A DNA stretch of 64,000 nt, taken from Xanthobacteraceae bacterium 501b (GTDB lineage: Bacteria; Pseudomonadota; Alphaproteobacteria; Rhizobiales; Xanthobacteraceae). Below the pieces are notes generated by a model. It was not told the DNA's origin. It saw only the letters and a list, made by a program, of their open reading frames with translations, and did not search any database. Both the position numbers and the translations under genes were made by a program. The stretch is taken from contig KB899087.1 of assembly GCA_000378025.1 (NCBI GenBank), positions 4,149,501-4,213,500 of the forward strand, written 5' to 3'. Positions 1 through 7,065 of the stretch are shown piece after piece (within the stretch, counting starts at the first letter, position 1; every line of letters begins with the position of its first letter).

Positions 1-594
1 GCGGCGCTGCTCACCGAGAGCGCGGCGGCGGTGAAGGCGGCGGTGAACCTGCCGATCCAGGTGCAGTGCGAGCCGCCCGATGACGATGCGTGGTTCGCCC
101 GCATGTTTGAGGCCGGCGCCGACGCGCTCGGCATGCATCTGGAAGCCTGCACCGAAGAGGTGCGACACCAGATCATGCCCGGCAAGGCGCAGGTGTCGGT
201 CGAGCGTTATTTCGAGGCCTTCGCCGCCGCCGTGCCGGTGTTCGGGCGTGGGCAGGTGTCGACCTATATCCTCGCCGGGCTCGGCGACAGCCGAGAGGAC
301 ATCCTCTCTGTGTGCGACCGGCTCACCCGCATGGGCGTCTATCCCTTCGTGGTGCCCTTCGTGCCGATTTCAGGCACGCCGCTGGAAAGCCACCCGACGC
401 CCACGCCCGCCTTCATGAACGCCATCCTCGGCCCACTCTCGGGGATGCTGCTGGCCACCGGGCTGAAATCCATTGACGTTAACGCCGGCTGCGCCAAATG
501 CGGCGCCTGCTCGGCGCTCTCCACCTATGAGCGGCAGGCCCTTGGTCGGGAAGAGCTGCGGCAGGGGGACAGGCAGCACGGGGGCTGCGCATGA
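1..594 (+). CDS. Radical SAM protein, MSMEG_0568/NitD-like, C-terminal part
   Basis: The gene is already open at base 1, so only the last 197 residues are present; the CxxxCxxC cluster that would prove a radical SAM enzyme lies upstream of the window. The visible part has the TIM-barrel-like stretch QVQCEPPDDD and a Cys-rich tail, CAKCGACS, typical of an extra metal site. The assignment rests mainly on context: the next five genes match, in kind and order, the Nit1 (nitrilase Nit6803/MSMEG_056x) cluster, in which a radical SAM protein precedes a GNAT acetyltransferase. Nit1 clusters have been linked to cyanide and nitrile nitrogen use in other bacteria; the reaction of this protein is not known. 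It overlaps the next gene by ATGA. Confidence 0.72.
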   Translation, partial: AALLTESAAAVKAAVNLPIQVQCEPPDDDAWFARMFEAGADALGMHLEACTEEVRHQIMPGKAQVSVERYFEAFAAAVPVFGRGQVSTYILAGLGDSREDILSVCDRLTRMGVYPFVVPFVPISGTPLESHPTPTPAFMNAILGPLSGMLLATGLKSIDVNAGCAKCGACSALSTYERQALGREELRQGDRQHGGCA

Positions 595-1133
595 TGTACG
601 GCACCTTCCGCCCCTTTCGCGCTGCCGATTTCCAGGTGAAGTTCGCCACCCAGACCTGGGAGAAGCGCGGCGCCGCGCGCCTGCGTCACGAGGTGTTCTG
701 CGACGAGCAGGGCCTGTTCGCCGGCGACGACCGCGATTGTATCGACGACATCGCCATTCCTATTGTGGCCGTCTCGCTGCTCGGGCTGCTGGCCGATGAT
801 GTGGTCGGCACGGTCCGCATCCATGAGGCCGAGCCGGGCCTGTGGTGGGGCTCGCGCCTCGCCGTGGCGGAGGATTATCGAAAGGTCGGCGCGCTGGGCG
901 CGGCGCTGATCCGCCTCGCCGTCTCCTCGGCTCATGCGCGCGGCTGCACCCGGTTTCTCGCCCATGTGCAGGCGCAGAACGCGCTGCTGTTCCGTCGCCT
1001 GCACTGGAAAATGGTGGAGGAGAAGGAACTGCACGGCCGGCCGCATGTGCTGATGCAGGCCGACCTTGCGCATTACCCGCCGATCCTCGACGCCGAAACC
1101 GGCTTCCACGCCCAGCCCAGACGGGCGGCGTGA
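591..1133 (+). CDS. GNAT N-acetyltransferase, MSMEG_0567/NitE-like
   Basis: A 180-residue protein whose ATG at 591 overlaps the TGA of the upstream gene, so the two are translationally coupled. It has the GNAT layout: early strands with RHEVFCDEQ, then a beta4-alpha3 acetyl-CoA loop around residues 85-105 (RLAVAEDYRKVGALGAAL), and a C-terminal aromatic segment. The family's usual role is transfer of an acyl group from acyl-CoA to an amine; the substrate in Nit1 clusters is unknown. The position between the radical SAM and AIR-synthase-like genes is what makes the MSMEG_0567 call more specific than 'GNAT'. Confidence 0.8.
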   Translation: MMYGTFRPFRAADFQVKFATQTWEKRGAARLRHEVFCDEQGLFAGDDRDCIDDIAIPIVAVSLLGLLADDVVGTVRIHEAEPGLWWGSRLAVAEDYRKVGALGAALIRLAVSSAHARGCTRFLAHVQAQNALLFRRLHWKMVEEKELHGRPHVLMQADLAHYPPILDAETGFHAQPRRAA

Positions 1134-1134
1134 C

Positions 1135-2139
1135 ATGGAAGCGCGCGCACTGAGCACCCGCTTCTCCGACGTCGCCTTCTCCGAGGTGGTAAGCCGGCTA
1201 CGCACCTCGGCCGGGCTCGCCTCCAAGGCCGATATCGCTCGCGCCGCCGCCCGGCTCGGCTTTGACGGGCGCGAGGCGATCCGGGTCGGCGACGACTGCG
1301 CCGCGATCCCCGATGGCGACGGTTATCTCCTCTTCGCCATTGAAGGCTTCATGAACGAGTTCGTCGCCACCGACCCCTGGTTCGCCGGCTGGTGCGGGGT
1401 GATGGTCAACCTTTCCGACATCGCCGCCATGGGCGGGCGCCCGCTCGCGGTGGTGGATGCGGTGTGGGCCAAGGGCGAGGACGGCGCCGCCCCGGTGCTG
1501 GAGGGGCTGCGCGCCGCCTCCGCCCGCTTCGGCGTGCCGATCGTCGGCGGCCACACCAATCTGGCCAGCGATCGCGGCCAGCTCTCCGTCGCCGTGCTCG
1601 GCCGGGCGAAAAGGCTCCTCACCTCCTTCGACGCCCGCCCCGGCGAGGTGCTGGTGGCGGCGATCGATCTGCGCGGGCGCTACCGCGAGCCGTTCTCGAA
1701 CTGGGACGCCGCTACCGACGCCCCGGCCGAGCGCCTGCGCGGCGACCTCGACCTGCTCCCCCGTCTCGCCGAGGCCGGGCTGGCCCGCGCTGCCAAGGAT
1801 ATCAGCCAGGGTGGGCTGGTGGGCACCGCCGCCATGCTGGCGGAAGGGTCCGGCGTCGGTATCGAGATCGACCTCGACGCGGTGCCGACGCCTGAAGGGG
1901 TCGATCCGGTGCGCTGGCTGATGACCTTTCCGAGCTTTGGCTACCTTGTTCCCACTGCACTGACTGTCCACCCCACTGTCCTCACTACCCTCAGGGAGCG
2001 CGGCATCGCCGCCGCCGTCATCGGCACCGTCACGGCGGAGCGCAAGGTCACGGTGAAACAGGGCCTAAGCCACGAGACGATATGGGATTTTTCCCGCGCG
2101 CCGCTGATTGGCTGCGGGCCGGCGGAGGATGCGGCATGA
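1135..2139 (+). CDS. AIR synthase-like protein, sll0787/NitF family
   Basis: A 334-residue PurM/AIR-synthase-fold protein. The start is the ATG at 1135, one base after the preceding stop; longer in-frame starts would run inside the GNAT gene. The N half has the acidic metal/ATP segment (GDDCAAIP, about residue 50) and the glycine-rich IAAMGGRPLAVVD segment; the C half has KDISQGGLVGTAAML, the usual second-domain signature of PurM, HypE and ThiL relatives. Such enzymes use ATP to activate a carbonyl or carbamoyl oxygen. It is not a purine gene here: neighbours are those of the Nit1 cluster, where an AIR-synthase-like protein of unknown substrate is standard. It overlaps the next gene by four bases. 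Confidence 0.82.
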   Translation: MEARALSTRFSDVAFSEVVSRLRTSAGLASKADIARAAARLGFDGREAIRVGDDCAAIPDGDGYLLFAIEGFMNEFVATDPWFAGWCGVMVNLSDIAAMGGRPLAVVDAVWAKGEDGAAPVLEGLRAASARFGVPIVGGHTNLASDRGQLSVAVLGRAKRLLTSFDARPGEVLVAAIDLRGRYREPFSNWDAATDAPAERLRGDLDLLPRLAEAGLARAAKDISQGGLVGTAAMLAEGSGVGIEIDLDAVPTPEGVDPVRWLMTFPSFGYLVPTALTVHPTVLTTLRERGIAAAVIGTVTAERKVTVKQGLSHETIWDFSRAPLIGCGPAEDAA

Positions 2140-3305
2140 CGCGCCCGCTGCGCCGCCCTCTTCGCATCGCCCTTCTCGCCCATTCCACCAACCCGCGCGG
2201 CGGCGTCGTCCACGCGCTGGAACTCGGCGAAGCGTTGGTACGACTGGGTTTCGAGGCGGTGGTGCATGCGCCCGACCCGAAGGGCGCGGGCTTTTTTCGC
2301 CCCAGCCTGTGCGAAACGGTGAGCGTGCCCGCCGGCCCGGCGGGCGGCGACATCACCGGCATGGTGCGCCAGCGGATCGGCGAATATGTGAGCCATTTTA
2401 ATGTGTTGGAGAATCGCCGCTTCGACGTGTTCCACGCCCAGGACGGCATCTCCGGCAATGCGCTGGCGACGCTGAAGGAGCGCGGCGTCATCCCCGGCTT
2501 CGCCCGCACGGTCCACCATATGGACGCCTTCCGCGATCCCGAGCTTAAGGCCTTGCAAAATAGATCGATTTTCGCCGCCGACCGGCATTTCGTCGTCAGC
2601 CATCTCTGGCAGGGGCTCCTCGCCGAGCGGTTCGGCATCGCGGCCGCCATGGTCGGAAATGGCATTGATATCAAGCGCTTCTCCCCCGTGCCGGACGGTC
2701 GGGAGGCGGCGCTGGCGCGGCGTCTGGGGCTTGATGTCGGGCCTGTCGTACTCAGCATTGGCGGGGTGGAAGAGCGCAAGAATACCACCCGCATCCTGGA
2801 GGCCTTCATCCAGCTGCGGGCTATGCACCCGCGCGCCCAGCTCGTTATCGCCGGCGGCGCCAGCCTGCTGGACCATCACGAATACGCGAATGAATTCAAG
2901 GCACTGCTCGCATCCTCCGGCCTGCCGGCAGAGGCGGTGATCCGCGCCGGGCCGCAGGCGCAGGAGGATATGCCGGCGCTCTACCGCCTCGCCGACGTCC
3001 TCGCCTTCCCTTCGGTGAGGGAGGGGTTCGGCCTGGTGGCGCTGGAGGCGATGGCCTGCGGCGTGCCCACCGTGGTTTCCGCCATCGCGCCCTTCACCGA
3101 GCATATCGGCGCGGAGGAAACCGTGTGGTGCGACCCGCTGAACGCCGGCTCCATCGCCAACGCGCTGATGCTGGCCCTGCAGCCTCAAACCCTTGCACGC
3201 CTTGCGCAAAAGGGGCCGGAGGCCGCCGCCCGCTTCGACTGGGCCGCCACCGCCCGGGCGCATTTGCCCACCTATGAGACCCTCGCGGAGCCTGTCCATG
3301 CCTGA
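2136..3305 (+). CDS. Glycosyltransferase, GT4-like, MSMEG_0565 family
   Basis: A 389-residue GT-B glycosyltransferase. ATG at 2136 overlaps the previous stop (ATGA). The N-terminal Rossmann lobe begins with LLAHSTNPRGGVVHALELG, an acceptor-domain glycine-rich loop; the C-terminal lobe has VLSIGGVEERKN and the donor-binding E-x7-E region in EGFGLVALEAMACGVPTVVS (around residues 300-318), both characteristic of GT4. It should transfer a nucleotide-activated sugar to an unknown acceptor. A GT4 enzyme at this place matches the MSMEG_0565 member of the cluster seen in actinobacteria, cyanobacteria and proteobacteria. Confidence 0.82.
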   Translation: MTRPLRRPLRIALLAHSTNPRGGVVHALELGEALVRLGFEAVVHAPDPKGAGFFRPSLCETVSVPAGPAGGDITGMVRQRIGEYVSHFNVLENRRFDVFHAQDGISGNALATLKERGVIPGFARTVHHMDAFRDPELKALQNRSIFAADRHFVVSHLWQGLLAERFGIAAAMVGNGIDIKRFSPVPDGREAALARRLGLDVGPVVLSIGGVEERKNTTRILEAFIQLRAMHPRAQLVIAGGASLLDHHEYANEFKALLASSGLPAEAVIRAGPQAQEDMPALYRLADVLAFPSVREGFGLVALEAMACGVPTVVSAIAPFTEHIGAEETVWCDPLNAGSIANALMLALQPQTLARLAQKGPEAAARFDWAATARAHLPTYETLAEPVHA

Positions 3306-3585
3306 AATGCGCTTCACCATCCGCTGGCCGGACGGCACGGTCGAGGGTTGCTATTCCCCCTCGCTGGTCATCAAGGACTACCTTGTCCCCGGTGAGAGTT
3401 ACAAGCTGCTGGAATTCCTGGAGAAATCGCGCGAGGCGCTCACCATCGCAAGTGATCGCGTCGAGGCGCGCTACGGCTTTCCCTGCTCGCGCGCGCTGGG
3501 TCAGCTCGCCCGCATCGAGGCCGCCGGCCGCACATTCGCACCCCTTCCCGACGCCTGCGTCGCCGTCGAGTCCTTCGACGAATGA
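3298..3585 (+). CDS. Small MSMEG_0570-like nitrogen-starvation protein
   Basis: A 95-residue protein with no catalytic motif I can name. Start ATG 3298 lies inside the last codons of the glycosyltransferase; a second ATG follows at 3307. It opens with MPEMRFTIRWPDG and has a short beta-rich N half followed by a helical C half. Size, place and the conserved-looking 'RWPDG...CYSPS' opening agree with the MSMEG_0570 family that accompanies the nitrilase cluster. Function is unknown. Confidence 0.72.
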   Translation: MPEMRFTIRWPDGTVEGCYSPSLVIKDYLVPGESYKLLEFLEKSREALTIASDRVEARYGFPCSRALGQLARIEAAGRTFAPLPDACVAVESFDE

Positions 3586-3599
3586 ACCGGAGAGACCCC

Positions 3600-4865
3600 A
3601 TGAACGAGAACCGCGTCACGCATTACCCCGTGGTCATCGTCGGCGGCGGACAGGCCGGGCTGTCCACCAGCTACCACCTCTCCCTTCAGGGCATCGACCA
3701 TCTGATGTTCGAGAAGCACCACGCGATGCACGCTTGGGAAACGCAGCGCTGGGACAATTTCTGCCTCGTCACGCCGAACTGGCAATGCGACCTGCCCGGC
3801 CATCCCTATGCCGGTCCGGACCCGGACGGCTTCATGAAGAAGGAAGAAATCCTTCGTTATCTCAAGGAGTTTCGCACTAAGGTCGATCCTCCCATCCGCG
3901 AGGGTGTGAGCGTGCGGCGGGTAACGCCCCGGCCGGAAGGCGGCTTTCTCGTCGCCACCAGCGCGGGCGATTTCAGCGCCGACAATGTCGTGGTCGCCTC
4001 CGGCGGCTATCACGAGCCGATCGTGCCGCGCATGGCCGAGCGCCTGCCGCCGTCGATCACGCAGATCCACTCGGCGCAATACCGCAATGCCGGCCAGCTT
4101 CCCGAAGGGCCGGTGCTGGTGGTCGGCTCCGGCCAGTCCGGCGCGCAGATTGCGGAAGACCTTCACCTCGCCGGTCGCCAGGTGCATCTGGCCGTCGGCA
4201 ACGCCCCGCGCTGCGCCCGCTTCTATCGCGGCCGCGACGTCGTCACCTGGCTCGCCGACATGGGCTATTACGACATGCCGGTGGAAGAGCACCCGCTGCG
4301 CGAAGGCGTGCGCGACAACACCAATCACTATGTTACCGGCCGCGACGGTGGGCGCGACATCGACCTGCGCAAATTCGCCCTTGAAGGCATGGAGCTCTAT
4401 GGCGCCCTGCGCGCGTTCGACGGGGAGCGGCTTCTCTTCGACGCGAACCTCGCCCAGGCGCTCGACGATGCCGACAGGACCTATAACGGCATCAACGCCG
4501 CCATTGATAAACATATAGCGCAGAAGGGGTTGGAGGCGCCGCCACCCTCGGTCTACGAGGCTGTCTGGCAGCCGCCGGAGGAGCGCCCGACGCTCGACCT
4601 TGCCGCATCCGGCATCGCCTCGATCGTCTGGTGCATCGGCTTCCGGCCTGACTTCCATTGGCTTGACGCGCCGGTGTTCAACGGCGCCGGCCACCCCCAG
4701 CACCGGCGCGGCATCACCGCGCGCGAGGGCGTGTACTTCATCGGCCTGCCCTGGCTGCACACATGGGGTTCCGGCCGCTTCGGCAGCGTCGGGCGCGATG
4801 CCGCACACATCGTCGCCCATATTGACGCGCGGGCGCAGCTGGCCCGCCGGGGAAGCGCCGCATGA
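3600..4865 (+). CDS. Flavin-dependent oxidoreductase, MSMEG_0569/NitH-like
   Basis: A 421-residue flavoprotein monooxygenase-like enzyme. An ATG at 3582 overlaps the previous stop, but the ATG at 3600 has a good GGAGAG ribosome site and starts right before the FAD fold, so it is preferred. FAD-binding GGGQAG is at about residues 15-20; a second dinucleotide site, VVGSGQSGAQIAEDL, lies near residues 175-190 and should bind NADPH. The layout is that of class B flavin monooxygenases. In Nit1 clusters this gene is a regular member; its substrate is not established. The next gene overlaps by ATGA. Confidence 0.83.
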   Translation: MNENRVTHYPVVIVGGGQAGLSTSYHLSLQGIDHLMFEKHHAMHAWETQRWDNFCLVTPNWQCDLPGHPYAGPDPDGFMKKEEILRYLKEFRTKVDPPIREGVSVRRVTPRPEGGFLVATSAGDFSADNVVVASGGYHEPIVPRMAERLPPSITQIHSAQYRNAGQLPEGPVLVVGSGQSGAQIAEDLHLAGRQVHLAVGNAPRCARFYRGRDVVTWLADMGYYDMPVEEHPLREGVRDNTNHYVTGRDGGRDIDLRKFALEGMELYGALRAFDGERLLFDANLAQALDDADRTYNGINAAIDKHIAQKGLEAPPPSVYEAVWQPPEERPTLDLAASGIASIVWCIGFRPDFHWLDAPVFNGAGHPQHRRGITAREGVYFIGLPWLHTWGSGRFGSVGRDAAHIVAHIDARAQLARRGSAA

Positions 4866-5737
4866 ACCTGGTCCCGTCTCCCGGGTTGTTTGCGACCCCG
4901 CCGGCGCTCATCGCGGAGGCAACGGTTCAGCTCGGCATGCCGCAGCTCTGTCTCGGCGGTCTTTCGGAAACGTGGCTGCTCAAGGAGTTGGGCCATCGCC
5001 ACTGGATGGCCCTGGCGGCAATGGCCGGCCGCGCGGTTCCCGATTTCCGCGACGCCGACGGCGCTCCGGTCTACGCCGCCTTCAGCGCGCTATCGGTGGA
5101 GGACGCCGATTTCGCCTCGCTCCGTGAAAATGACCGGCTGACCATCCGCAGCGAGACCTGCCGCCTTTCCCGCACCCAATGCGCCAGCCGGCATGATCTC
5201 GCCTGCCGGGGGCGCGCCGTCGGTTCGGTGCATCTGGTGTCCGCCTTTGTGCGGCGCGCGCCCGGTGGCGGCAACCATACGGTGGCGCGCGTGGCACTGG
5301 ACGGCTTTCCCGCCCCGCCCGTGATGGGTGCGGGCCGGCGCGAATCAGCGCTCGCCGCCCGCGCCGCTTCCTTCCGCGCTGGCCGCGGGGCACCGGATGC
5401 GCGATTCGGATCCGGCCTTTCCTCGGAACCGGAGGCGGTGCTGGAGATCGACCCGTGCCCGGCGCAGGACTTCAACGGCGCGGGCTTCCTCTATTTCACC
5501 AGCTTTCTTGCCTTCATCGACCGTGCCGAATGGCAGTTCGACGGACGCCGCGCGCCGCTGGCGACCACGCGCGCGCGCGAGGTGTATTTCCACGGCAATA
5601 TCGATCCCGGCGAGCGGGTGGTGGTGCGCCGGCTTAAGGGCGAACGCCAGCCGGGAGAGCTGTTTCATCACTGCCGCCTGGAGCGAGCCGGCGATGGCGC
5701 CCGCCTCGCGGACGCCTTCACGCGCCGAGCGCTGTGA
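4862..5737 (+). CDS. LnmK-like double-hotdog protein (Pnap_2097-type)
   Basis: A 291-residue protein translationally coupled (ATGA) to the flavin oxidoreductase. The sequence looks like two hotdog domains: an N half with LGMPQLCLGGLSETWLLKELG, and a C half with DFNGAGFLYFTSFLAFIDRAEW, the strong signature of the LnmK/Pnap_2097 family. LnmK of leinamycin biosynthesis is a bifunctional acyltransferase/decarboxylase acting on a carrier-bound methylmalonyl group, so this protein may act on an acyl-CoA or acyl-ACP. No carrier protein gene is next to it in the visible part of the cluster. The family call is from memory of motifs and should be checked. Confidence 0.58.
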   Translation: MNLVPSPGLFATPPALIAEATVQLGMPQLCLGGLSETWLLKELGHRHWMALAAMAGRAVPDFRDADGAPVYAAFSALSVEDADFASLRENDRLTIRSETCRLSRTQCASRHDLACRGRAVGSVHLVSAFVRRAPGGGNHTVARVALDGFPAPPVMGAGRRESALAARAASFRAGRGAPDARFGSGLSSEPEAVLEIDPCPAQDFNGAGFLYFTSFLAFIDRAEWQFDGRRAPLATTRAREVYFHGNIDPGERVVVRRLKGERQPGELFHHCRLERAGDGARLADAFTRRAL

Positions 5738-5809
5738 GGTTCGAAAGGCCCGTCGCGACCGGCGGAAAGAGACGCTGTCATCGGCCTGTGAGAAATCTGC
5801 GAAACCCCG

Positions 5810-5838
5810 TTGCATTCTCTGCGAGGCTGGGGCATAGA
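5810..5838 (+). promoter_or_regulatory. Possible tRNA-Gly promoter
   Basis: TTGCAT (5810-5815), a 17-base spacer and CATAGA (5833-5838) form a plausible housekeeping promoter about 50 bases before the tRNA. A short GC-rich hairpin follows at about 5842-5858. Judged by eye only. Confidence 0.35.
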
Positions 5839-5886
5839 GACGGCCCGTTCGGGGCCGCAGACAAGCGGCGCGGGACGGCGGAGCGG

Positions 5887-5961
5887 GCGGGTGTAGCTCA
5901 GGGGTAGAGCACAACCTTGCCAAGGTTGGGGTCGTGGGTTCGAATCCCATCGCCCGCTCCA
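5887..5961 (+). tRNA. tRNA-Gly(GCC)
   Basis: A full cloverleaf can be folded by hand. The seven-base acceptor stem pairs 5887-5893 with 5951-5957 (one G-U), then U73 and an encoded CCA end at 5961. The anticodon stem CAACC/GGTTG encloses loop TTGCCAA with anticodon GCC at 5919-5921; the T arm is GTGGG-TTCGAAT-CCCAT. It reads glycine GGC/GGU codons, which are heavily used in this GC-rich genome. Confidence 0.97.
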
Positions 5962-5991
5962 ATTTTACCCAATAAAATCAGATGGATAACA

Positions 5992-6017
5992 AGCGCCCTT
6001 AGGGGCGTTTTCTGTTT
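5992..6017 (+). terminator. Rho-independent terminator after tRNA-Gly
   Basis: Stem CGCCC (5994-5998) pairs with GGGCG (6003-6007) around loop TTAG, followed directly by TTTTCTGTTTT. It sits 31 bases after the tRNA CCA and is oriented to end that transcript. Confidence 0.8.
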
Positions 6018-6272
6018 TGACTTGTCGGCCGCGCGCGCGAATCTGAGCGGATCAGTGCGCCCGGAAGAGAGTGTCCGCATGCCATGGCGTGGGGTGCAAA
6101 GCGCTCGGTGGAGCGCCCCAGTTGCCGCGGCGCGTTCGTAAAAACCGGCGCCTGCCGTCTCCTTCTGCGCCATCACCGCACCGGTGAAAGTCGGTTCGCC
6201 GGATGCTCTCCAGCCTTTTGCTGTTACGCATCTTCATCACGCGAACCGGAACCCATTTCGCGCAAAAATGGT
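6018..6272. repeat. Intergenic stretch with a rhizobial-type dispersed motif
   Basis: No gene is supported here. The segment 6221-6272 contains ACGCATCTTCATCACGCGAA followed by CCGGAACCCATTTCGCG and ends at the stop codon of the phosphopantetheinyl transferase gene. From memory this resembles a short motif (…ACGCGAACCGG.ACCCA.TTCG…) scattered between genes in many Hyphomicrobiales genomes. Only one copy was noticed in this window, so the repeat status is an inference. Confidence 0.4.
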
Positions 6273-7064
6273 CTAACTCTGGCCGAGCGAGACCAGCCAG
6301 TCGTGCAGCCGAAGGGGCGAGGCGTCACCCTCGCTGCCCTGCCACTGCGCCATGTGCGGGCGCACCACCGCCAGGGCGAAGGGAGCGGCGGCGAAGGCGA
6401 TGCCCTCATACTGGGCGAAGTTCTCGAAGCGGGCCCGCACCCCGCCCGGCAGCGGCGCGAGGCTTGCCACTTCCAGCAGGCCAAACGGCACGGTCAGCCC
6501 GCAGCGCAGCGCCTTGGAGAGCGCTTCCTTCAGGCACCACAGCAGCAGCAGGCGCTGGGGTTCATTAAAGGGCAGGGCGGCGTGCGCCCGTTCCCGTTCC
6601 CGCGGCGTGGTCTGCTCGCGCAGCGCGCCAAGCTGCTCAGGCGCGGCCCGCTCCAGGTCCACGCCCATCGGGCAGGATTCGGGGTGCGCCACGGCAAGTG
6701 CCGCCCCGCCGGCATGGGCCAGCGTGACCTGCAGATTGGCCCGGCCCGGCAGCGTGGCCACGGGCTGCTCGAACAGGCCCGGCAGGATGCGGATGTCGCG
6801 GGCGGCAATGCCGGGCGCGAGCAGGCCGAGAGCGTTCTTCGCCGCCCATCGCCCGGCGAGGAGCGACTGGCGCCGGGCGGGGGCGAGCCGCTCGGTCAAC
6901 AGTGCCGCCTCCTCGGGGGCGAGCCAATCAGGCGCCGCCGCGTCCAGCGCCTCCAGCGGCGCCGCTACCAGCGACATGGCGCAGGCGAGGGTGCGGCCGC
7001 CGGCCTGGAGGGCGAAGGCGGCCTCGCGGGCGAAGACCGGAGAGGCGGCGCCGGGGACGGTCAT
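6273..7064 (-). CDS. 4'-phosphopantetheinyl transferase, Sfp type
   Basis: A 263-residue Sfp-type enzyme that would attach the phosphopantetheine arm of CoA to the serine of carrier proteins. The two family motifs are intact: MGVDLE (residues 133-138, Mg-binding Asp and Glu) and WCLKEALSKA (176-185, the W-x-x-KEA-x-x-K motif). The pseudo-dimer layout and length are normal for the family. It is the last gene of the - strand run; its ATG lies one base past the stop of the RND gene, so it is very likely co-transcribed with the NRPS and pump genes. The natural clients are the six carrier domains encoded in this cluster. Confidence 0.92.
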   Translation of the reverse strand: MTVPGAASPVFAREAAFALQAGGRTLACAMSLVAAPLEALDAAAPDWLAPEEAALLTERLAPARRQSLLAGRWAAKNALGLLAPGIAARDIRILPGLFEQPVATLPGRANLQVTLAHAGGAALAVAHPESCPMGVDLERAAPEQLGALREQTTPRERERAHAALPFNEPQRLLLLWCLKEALSKALRCGLTVPFGLLEVASLAPLPGGVRARFENFAQYEGIAFAAAPFALAVVRPHMAQWQGSEGDASPLRLHDWLVSLGQS

Positions 7065-7065
7065 G

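Noticed and set aside
1135..2139. Purine biosynthesis gene purM, or hypE/thiL
   Set aside because: Fold is shared, but the neighbours are those of the Nit1 cluster and no purine, hydrogenase or thiamine genes are near.
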